The position numbers and the translations under genes are program-made. Below the pieces are notes generated by a model. That model saw only the letters and a program-made list of their open reading frames with translations. It was not told the origin of the DNA and did not search any database. A stretch of 64,000 bases of DNA from Phyllostachys edulis (taxonomy: Eukaryota; Streptophyta; Magnoliopsida; Poales; Poaceae), in contig CM070559.1 in assembly GCA_036346405.1 (NCBI GenBank), positions 38,849,889 to 38,913,888 of the forward strand, given 5' to 3'. Below are positions 56,034 to 64,000 of the stretch, one piece after another (within the stretch, counting starts at the first letter, position 1; each line of letters begins with the position of its first letter).

Positions 56034-57304
56034 CTTCACTACAAGAAATCTGCTGAACGGTGACAATCAGAATTCGTCACGGATCTGTGTTTTTTTGTCA
56101 CAGTATGGGATCTGTGACGCTCCCATGATGAAAAATCAAATCGTCACCTATAGTGCGTCGCTGATTGGTTTCTGTGACGAAATAGCGAAATCGTCACAGA
56201 TCACGAATTTTATGACGCTGCCACGTCAGATTCTTATTGTCATTGGTAGCCTGGTCGGGCAACGCAGGATCTAACGTGGCTATTGATTTGTGATGATGTC
56301 TACCGTCATAACATGAGTTAGGCCCATGTAAATTTTCGTCATAATTTCTACGAGGCCCATTTTGATTCCATTTTGTAGGCCCAACTTATTTTAGGTTAGC
56401 CCAAGTTGCAGGCCCAAATTTTTCTGGGTGTAGCCCATTTTGATTGCCCAATCAGGGTTCGAGCTAGCGGTTTGTGGTTCTATGAAGCATAATTGCCATG
56501 AACAATCAACAACAAAATCAAATAAGCATGGGCATAGAATGTAGAAACAGTTTCATTCTAACAAGACCATCCAAAGATGTTTGTGGTTCTCATGACACAT
56601 GCTAAATTCCCATAACATCAAATATCAAAATCCTAACTTGAGTACCTCTTGTACTGAAAACCTAAAAGACATACATAACATAAGATAGTCTTTGGAAGAC
56701 TAGGAGAATTTGCTAACACATGCTAAGATACTTATTTATCTTGTGGCATTCAAAATTATGCACCCACTTGTTGAGCACTCATTGAATATAATCTTTACAT
56801 TAATTCTATGCGTTGAAATAAGTTTTCCATTCCATGCAGAGGAGGCTTCTGAATTTAATGCACGCGAGGCATTTTCAATGGTAATGCATCTATCATGTTC
56901 TTTAGTTTTGTCAGTACTTATGCTTTCTATAGTATATACTGCATAGCCCATTTTTCAAAGATCAAGGGTTCAAGGTTTGGTTGAGAACTTGAGTTCATGC
57001 ATGATACCGTAGTCCTGAGGGCATAAGTCAAAAGTTATAGGGGTGAACAGGGTGAAAATGGGAACATGGAATTGGAGAAGAGAGGTATATACTGTAGAAA
57101 GCATTATTTGACTATGTTATTATGTGTGAAGAAAATATGTTGAATATGAGGATTTGGGATTCCGTTGCAACGCATGAACACCCTACTAGTAATCTGAAAA
57201 ATTGAACAATTTGCACACAATTTCTTCCTAGTTCCTACTAGTCCCAATTCTACGCTTCTGAGACTACAGAGATTTGAAAGAAGTGGATCAAAGGACGAGT
57301 ACTT

Positions 57305-57545
57305 ACCGGCAGCTTGTTGCGTGCCTTCTCGTTGGTGCATTCCGACAATGTGCCCCGGTTTGTAGCAGATTCTTTGCAGAGCCTCATTTCTCTAGGCGGC
57401 GTTGGCAAAGGCGATCTTTTGCAATGTGGCCCGACTTGCCACGCTTATGATATATCCTTCATTCGGCATTTGTTAGCCATGTGGCGAGCTCTTTGCGCTT
57501 CTAGCGAGACCTTTGAAGAACACTCACCGCAATGTGCCTCGCCAA
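57305..57545 (-). pseudogene. captured CCHC zinc-knuckle exon, degenerate
   Basis: The minus strand in mixed frames reads HKRGKSGHIAKD (near 57450-57415) and CYKPGHIVG (near 57366-57340), remnants of a CNBP/GIS2-like multi-knuckle protein whose normal form has CxxC at these places. Here Cys codons are changed to Arg or Tyr. The exon ends at GCCG followed by GTAAGT (donor at about 57304). Frameshifts are present. Confidence 0.65.
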
Positions 57546-58023
57546 TGTAAAAATATTAGATTGAGTAATGTTAGATCAAAAGAAAGAAGGTGAAGAATGT
57601 AGCCTTTCCTGTTGACATAGAACTATAACTTATGACTTATCTACAACTTAAGCTTCAAGATATCATCTTCAGATGCTTAGATTTCTGGATGGCTTAAGCT
57701 ACAAGGTTCATTGTTTATTAGCCACCTTCTGATGATATATTTCTATCCCAGAACAAATTATAAAAATGAATAAAATCCCTATACAAGTCTCGGGCGCTAA
57801 GACAATCGTATGAGATGCCTACAAATGGCTGAAGTGAACCATGTTTTGATTCTTGGAAACAAATTCTCAAATAATCGCCAATTGATACCGATGCTACAAG
57901 TCTCATCCAACATGAATAATGGAAGCAGAATAACAAATAGTTACTGAATAATGAAAGATCTTAACATGAGCTAACATACAAGACTATGAAATCTAAGCAA
58001 GTAGAATAACAAATACTTCTTAC

Positions 58024-58120
58024 CCTGGAAGCCCACAGTATGGCGATGCACCACATTTGGACAATCTCTAGCAAAATGCCCTGGACGCTTACAATTGTTG
58101 CACAAATCACTAGCAAACCT
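58024..58120 (-). pseudogene. captured CCHC zinc-knuckle exon, intact knuckle
   Basis: A 97-bp minus-strand exon between acceptor TTTTCCTGCAG and donor GTAAGA, encoding FASDLCNNCKRPGHFARDCP. All four zinc ligands (C, C, H, C) are present. It resembles the first knuckle of plant CNBP/GIS2-type nucleic-acid-binding proteins. The next knuckles lie at 57305-57545. Confidence 0.72.
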
Positions 58121-58443
58121 GCAGGAAAAGAAGGGAAATCACTAGGGCTGGGAAATGAGGTTAGGCACAGTTCCTCCTTGACGTGGCCAGGAAATGTCTG
58201 CAAGGTGGGTGTTGACGGATGAAAGCTAGCTGATGTTGGTCCAAAGAAGTATCGTGCCATAGATCTGCGAGAAGGGGTGCTTTTGGGATCTAAGTTCAGT
58301 GACAATATTCAAGAATTCACCACCAAAATACACACCAATTTCAAAGGATGATCACAATACACTCTTATAGTAAAACCGAACAAAGATAGTAGAGATGGAA
58401 AGTAGATGATTAAATAACAAAGAAATGGTGGGAGCATTCACAC

Positions 58444-58560
58444 CTTGTCGATCTTGGGCACCACAGAGCGCAAAGATGTAGAGGCGGTCATTGAGCTTCT
58501 TCTGCGCCGCCCGCTCCGCCATGAGGTTCTTGGCGGCATCCCTTTCTTTTGCCCTCCCTA
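58444..58560 (-). pseudogene. captured bHLH-domain exon fragment
   Basis: The minus strand reads DAAKNLMAERAAQKKLNDRL and, after a 1-nt shift, LRSVVPKIDK followed by a possible donor GTGTGA. Plant bHLH proteins of the ICE1-like type have KNLMAERRRRKKLNDRLY then LRSVVPKI, so this is basic region, helix 1 and part of the loop. The arginines of the basic region are partly replaced (Ala-Ala-Gln). Upstream Gly/Asn-rich sequence (GNGNSNDIGR) may belong to the same exon. Helix 2 is not present. Confidence 0.7.
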
Positions 58561-59343
58561 TGTCGTTGCTGTTTCCATTCCCACCACTTCTTGTGACCCA
58601 CGGCGACATTCTCAATGAGCCGAGACCCGCATGGAGGAGGTGTCCATGCTCGCTCAATATCGTCCTCTCCTCCTCGTCCCACCCCATCCTCCGATTTAAC
58701 GCAGAGGCGCATCGCCGATTTGGCTAGTGGAGGACCCGGAGGCCGGGAGGAGCCCGTCACGCTCGGCACAAGACTGCTGCTTCTTGACCTGCTCAAGGCT
58801 AGGGAGCAGAGTCCCGGCCTTGCCCGCCAAGGCCGGCACCCGAGATTAGATGCATCGGCGAGGCAACGAGATTAGATGCATCGGCGTGCGAGAAGAAGGC
58901 GAGATAGTAGGAGGAGGCGGCGGCGGCGCGCTTACCAGAGGGAGGTGAGAGAGGTGGAGGCGCAGGAGGCAGGTGGGTTCTAGGGTTTGGAAGGAGGAGA
59001 CGTGGGTGGGATTTTATATTGGGATGAGGGGAGGAGTTTGGGGCGGAATGGGCCGTCTCGTGGGCTTTCGTTCGGATTTGTTGTAGGCGTGGGTGGGATC
59101 CGACATGTGGGTCCCACTTCTGTGCGTCCATGGTGGCAACAACGCTCTGTTTATGACAATTTGAGGTTTGGGAGTTAGTGACGATTTTGATATTTTTTTT
59201 GTCACTACAAGTAGGGTCCTAGCCCTGGGATGCTCTTTATGACGCTGCTGCCGAAAAACGTCATAGAATATAGGCAGATAATGACGATTTACCTAGTTGT
59301 CATAGAAATTTTGTCATAGTTTAGCACATTTCTTGTAGTGCTT

Positions 59344-59792
59344 GCATCTCCGCCCGACCTAAAATTTAGTCCTGGGGTCCGCCCCTGTGGGGAATAGGTT
59401 ATGTGAAGACAAAATACCATCTTTTGTTGTTGAAATATTAACAAGCCTGGCCTTTAGGACCACTTGATCTGATGATCTCATTTCTCTAATAACGTAAGTG
59501 ATCACTACGATATTCTCATTTCACATCATTCATTTTTTTTCACACTTTATTGAACTTTTTTTTATGAAGTAGTGATCCATCTTCTCTGTCTTTTCAAAAA
59601 GGTTTCACTTGTGGTTTAGTAAAGAAAAGAGAGCTCAAAGAGCAGTGTAAAGGGTCACAACATCTAATATATATTTGTGTGGATATCATGGGGACATGCT
59701 CACGATCTTAATGTGATGGTACAATTGGCAATAGCTTCTTTGGTTTGTCGAAACGATCGTTTTCGGTTTTGTTGAAATCTGCTTTGACAAAG
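59344..59792. other. intergenic, nothing recognised
   Basis: AT-rich; no coding or terminal-repeat signal seen. Confidence 0.5.
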
Positions 59793-61727
59793 TGTCGGGA
59801 TAATCGGTAGTACCGGCGTGTATCGCGCGGTACTACCGCTGATCTTGGTAGTACCGCTTGTGTTTGACGGTAGTACCGCTGGTCGGTATTACCGCAAGCA
59901 AAGCGGTATGGTTTTTCCGAGCGAGTGTAATTTGTGTTTTGGATTTCTCGAGGAACGGTAGTATTGTGCTATGGTTGCTTGTAGTACCGATGATTTGAAC
60001 GACGCTGCGTGTGAGCGTATGGTTTTTCCGAACAAGTGTTTTTGGAAGTTTTGGATTTCCTTGAGGAGCTGATCGACCGCGATTATGGGTCTTGATTATC
60101 AAGAAGGCGATAGTACCGCCATAACATGGCGGTAGTACCGATTTGGTTTCGAGTTTCGTTTAACTTGGAGAATTGTTTTTGGGTTATGTCATTTCCATGT
60201 TTGTTAATGCATATATGTTGCATATTGCATGTTTTGAGCTAACGTGGGTCAAGTTGTGAAGAACTTGTTCCGGAGATTTATTTCTTGGTCTATTGTCGCA
60301 GGTGGCTTGCAGTCAATGACGGTCAACGGCGAGGAGGATCGGGACTAAGCTTGGAGAGCGAGGTCCGAAATCGATCATGGATGCCGGGAGGTCGTGACTC
60401 AAGCATGGCATGAATGGACGAGTGGATCGAATCAGCGATCGATGCACCGGTTGGATCAAGCGGTGCGGTTCGGTGCAAGTGCCTTGGAGGTTCCGATGGG
60501 ATTCGGACGGAGAGACTTGCCGACATGATGAGAGCCGTTGATCAACCTACACGTGGCGGAAAGGCGATTGCCGACAAGATTGGACTCGGTCCATGGAGAA
60601 GGATCGAGAAGGGTATTTTGGTAATTTCACCAAATACCACCTTGGTGACCTAATGCCAACCAGCGGCGCAAGACGGTGCGCCAAGAAGTGGTTTAGGTCA
60701 AGAAAAATGAAGACGGTGCTTTAAAATACGATGCGTGTGTGTCCTGTTTGTTATTGGGCCTAACGGAGCCCATTAGGGTTAAGTCTTCTAGAAGCTCTAG
60801 GCCTCATATAATAGAGAGGGTGCTGTTCACAAGACCCCAAGCACTTCATTTGCAAACCCTAGTTTGGTTTTTAGGGTTTAGGGAATAAAAGAGAGGCATA
60901 GGCTCTAGAGAGATGGATTGATGTGTATGCTCTTGGATGGAGCTCTTGTCCTCCTTGAGGGAGTGGTCAGAATCAAAGAACATCATGAATCAATCTATGG
61001 ATGTTCTTCCAAAGATGAGCTCCCCTCTTGTGTTCTTCCTTCTCTTTTGATGATTTTAGGTGCTTTCTTGATCCATTGGTTTTTGGTTTTTCTTGTGCAC
61101 TCTTACTCCTTGCTGTGACATGTGGGAATGTATCTAAGGTCACCTAGATCATCAATCTCCCACGAGCAAGAGTTGGATCAAGTTTTTCGCTTTGCTCGCT
61201 TCTTTGCCCTTCTTAGGTAAAACTGAAAAGATCGAAACTTTGACGTAGATCTGGACGATCGCCACTTGGAATAGGTTCCTAATACCCATAGGAAGGTGTG
61301 TTCCAAATTTGGTGGAGTTTGGCCTTACGGTTTAAAAGTTACGCCGATTTTCGATTTTGTTTTCAGTTGTTTACGTTCATCGTCAGACAATCCAGAGTAC
61401 CGCACTTTTGCTCGAGGTAGTACTGCGATGCGGTAGTATCAAGACATTTGCTCACTCTTGTAGTACCGTGATGCAAGAGTACCGCACTTACAACAAATGG
61501 TAGTACCTTTGTCCCCGATTTTTCGTGATTTCTTCGTGGAGTTTGTCGCTATGCTTTGAGGGTTTAGGAGTGGATTCATTCAAGTCTTCCATTGTGCTTA
61601 AGCATTCATCTTCATAGCTCTCATAGCTATTGGAGTGATTTGCGATTTGCGAGTTGAATCCATTATCTTTGCAAAAAAGATTTGGTGCTCCTATTCACCC
61701 CCCTCTAGTCGTCTTTCCGGTCCTACA
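59793..61727 (+). mobile_element. probable solo LTR rich in GGTAGTACCG palindromes
   Basis: Starts TGTCGGGATAAT and ends TTCCGGTCCTACA, the latter preceded by CTATTCACCCCCCTCTAG, a 3'-end block common in grass copia LTRs. CATATAATAGAGAGG near 60804 could be the TATA region. Clusters of the palindrome CGGTAGTACCG occur at 59808-59900, 60110-60140 and, degenerate, 61395-61510. No coding sequence. The base pairs after the end (ATTTGTTTATCAGTG) faintly resemble a decayed PBS. No TSD found, so the outer limits are uncertain. Confidence 0.55.
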
Positions 61728-64000
61728 ATTTGTTTATCAGTGCAACTGTCCAGGGCAAAATTTGGTCTTCCACAAGAAATTCAAGGAAAGCAAATGCATA
61801 ATGGTTGAGTAAACCAAAATAGAGATGCTACCAAACGTTATAGCGTCATATCTGCTTCCAACAGTACAACAAATAGTCGTTTGATTCTACACATCCAACG
61901 TCTCTTGTGACTCCTCTCCCTCACGACTCCGTATAACCCTTCTCCCTCAAGCAGCTCGTCCTACTCAACGCAACTTTTCCCACCTCTCTCTCCCACACCG
62001 GTGATTCACCAGTCAATTCGCAGTAGATAGCGACGGATCTCACCACCAACCGTCACAAATTGAGCCGTGAGCTCACCTTGGTTCAATTCCCCTTGCTTTT
62101 ATCCTCCAATTTGAGATCTAGAGCGGTGGATGTGGGCATCAGCTATGACGAGTGGATGCGGCAATGTCAGCGAGCAGGTGTGGCGAGCGGCTACAGCGAG
62201 CCCTAGAACAGCCGCACGGGCACGACGCAGCGGGACGGTGAGGCCACGTGGAGGAGGCTCGGCCACATTGGGTTGGTGAGGCCTCGCGGAGGCGACTGTG
62301 GGCACACAGAATGACACAACGGCGGGGTGGCCGGCATGGCAACTCAAGGCTAGCACGCAACGCTGCGATGCCGTGCCCAGCAGTGATGATGACCACGATG
62401 AGCATGCCGCGTGCAAGTTTCTGGAACTTTGCTATGCAAGTTTCTAAAACTTTGTTTGAAACTTCGATGATTTTTTGTGAAATCTGCATGAATCTTTGTT
62501 GAAACTCGCATCGAGTTTTGAAGTTTTTTTTGTCTGAAACTTGCTTCGAATCAGCAGGTTATGAAAAAAAAAATCCTCAAAACATACTAAAACTTTGAAA
62601 CTTGTGAAATTTAGTCTTAAACTTGTTTGAAATTGGATGGAACTTTGCTGAAACTCTTTGAAACTTCGCTCAAACTTGTTGAAACATTTTGAAAATTTTC
62701 ATGAAACATACTAAAAACTCTATAAAAATTGTTTGAAACTCTTTCCGAAACATTCGTGAAACCTTTTGGAACTTGATTGAAATATCAACCTGAAACTTTG
62801 ATGAAACATAAAACTTGACAGAGCACGAAGCTTTTCTACACCGTTGAGGGGCGCTTCCAACGGTACGACGTTGGGTAGCCGCTTCCATGAAAATATCATC
62901 CAAGGGAAACCTGAAATGGTAAAAGGAGAATTAAATCGTAGTCAAATGAGCCAACGTATTCAATACGGGCATGCTTCTACATATCGTTTGTACCTTTCAC
63001 ATCTTTTCAGAGTTAATACTTTCAACATCTCAAAAAAGATTTAATACTTTAAAAAAGACTACACCGCGGCCAATATATATTGACAACAGCGTGACTTTTA
63101 TTTGAGATAGTTATGTTTTATGTTAATGTTTACAAGGAATATTTGTGCAAGTATATATACATAGACTCTTGCTATTACATTAATCTCACATAATTTGCAG
63201 TTGGTTTGGTGAAAAGGATTTACTGTGGTCTTCGACGCAGTTGCTCCAGCCATTTTCAGCTGGAACTCCCTTAACTACATTGACTTGTTAATCATGGATC
63301 ATTCCTGTCATATGGCAGCTGTTTCGTCTATCTACTTATATTTAGCAAATGGTATATTTTATATAAACAAAGTGATAATCAGCTCCTCCAAGATAAGAAA
63401 CACAACACCATTGAATTTCCAACAAATAGAGCCCCTTCAATTTGTCGAAAACTTGGAGGTAAGCAGCATTAAAAGCCCAAAACATCTCACTTTGAATTAA
63501 ATTAATTCTCGTGCGAGAAGACACCTCACCTCAATTTCTCGCCTGCCTCGATCTTAATCAAATCGTCCGATTTCAATCCGACGGACCAATCGCATACTCG
63601 CATTAGTTGAAGTAAGATTGGATCATCTGCATTGAAGGAGCTAATATATGGAGAATCCACTGTGCATAGGTATTAGGAGCGATCTCCATTGTTCGATCCA
63701 AAAAATCAAAGGACGAGACCAAGTGCTACAATATTTTTGCTATAGTAAAATCGCTACGGTATTTTTATTTCCCAATGTTGCTGCGGTACTATATCAGAGC
63801 ACTGTTCACTCTCTTATAAAATACTATTTACACGGTGGATCCGTTGAAGTAACGAATAGAGGATACTGACCCCACCAACATTAGTACAACCCCACAGACA
63901 CTGGGTCCAAGCCCCAAAGATTCTTCTTCTATTGGGTCATGTGGAACCAGTGATCTAAAAACCTTTTGTGGACGTCAAGTGGTTTTAAATATCCATCACT
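61728..64000. other. intergenic tail of window
   Basis: No gene or complete element recognised. 62410-62815 is dense in GAAACTT/TGAAAC motifs on an AT-rich background. 62140-62400 is a GC-rich patch with random open frames. Confidence 0.45.
62410..62815 (+). repeat. degenerate GAAACTTG-type repeat region
   Basis: More than fifteen GAAACTT, GAAACTC or GAAACAT motifs at irregular 15-30 bp spacing, with TTGTTGAAAC variants; probably a decayed simple array inside an unidentified transposon. Confidence 0.6.

Larger units (their letters stand above)
56037..59340. mobile_element. non-autonomous CACTA element with captured gene exons, TSD CTT
   Basis: 3304 bp. Left end CACTACAAGAAATCTG; right end, on the complement, CACTACAAGAAATGTG. 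Flanked by CTT (56034-56036, 59341-59343). Subterminal CGTCACAGAT or GTCATAGA-like repeats occur near both ends (56060-56230, 59170-59330). No transposase seen. The interior holds minus-strand exons from at least two unrelated host genes (bHLH and CCHC zinc-knuckle), the pattern of a transduplicating CACTA element. Confidence 0.9.

Noticed and set aside
1..64000. tRNA or rRNA genes
   Set aside because: No tRNA cloverleaf arms with A and B boxes, and no conserved rRNA core sequence, were noticed on either strand; TGGTATCAGAG hits are retrotransposon primer sites.

Overview
The window is a repeat-choked stretch of a plant nuclear genome, almost certainly a grass (Poaceae). It has spliced exons with GT-AG borders, the major plant LTR-retrotransposon lineages, CACTA, Mutator-like and hAT-type elements, and a plant-type COG3 gene relic. 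No intact gene was found. Every recognisable coding stretch is a transposon relic, a captured gene fragment, or part of one broken host gene. All assignments come from reading motifs, splice borders, terminal repeats and target-site duplications (TSDs); no search was run. Layout 1-16640: the 3' part of an old Ty3/gypsy element of the Tat type. It holds decayed reverse transcriptase, RNase H and integrase, a 97-bp module repeated three times, an antisense extra ORF with its own TATA box, and a 3' LTR at 15875-16640. It is interrupted by a solo LTR of its own family (2999-3787, TSD CCATG) and by a defective Ty1/copia element (4878-12943). Layout 17923-42885: a COG3-like gene (Golgi tethering complex subunit) whose exons are spread over 25 kb and which is clearly a pseudogene. 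One exon is split by a hAT-type MITE, one carries a 1-nt deletion, one short exon is not visible, and a block of central exons is absent. Its introns hold a copia fragment; a Tekay-type chromovirus whose 4.3-kb LTR itself contains a complete Tat-type gypsy element (24084-29949, TSD CGTAC); a TRIM-like mini-LTR element (34800-35774, TSD CATCC); a second copy of the MITE; and a complete minus-strand copia element with 114-bp LTRs (37144-42271, TSD CCTAT). Layout 42886-64000: a non-autonomous CACTA element (43169-44608, TSD ACG); a low-information stretch with an exon-like piece at 45.8 kb; a Mutator-like element (about 48972-55439) with a broken MULE transposase facing a minus-strand plant-mobile-domain gene; a fragment of a zinc-transporter (MTP-type) gene abutting its end; a second CACTA element (56037-59340, TSD CTT) carrying captured minus-strand bHLH and CCHC zinc-knuckle exons; a probable solo LTR rich in GGTAGTACCG; and sequence in which I see no gene. 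How the parts relate: the elements are self-contained parasites, each nested in another or in the COG3 relic. Since the TSDs are largely intact, the order of insertions can be read directly.
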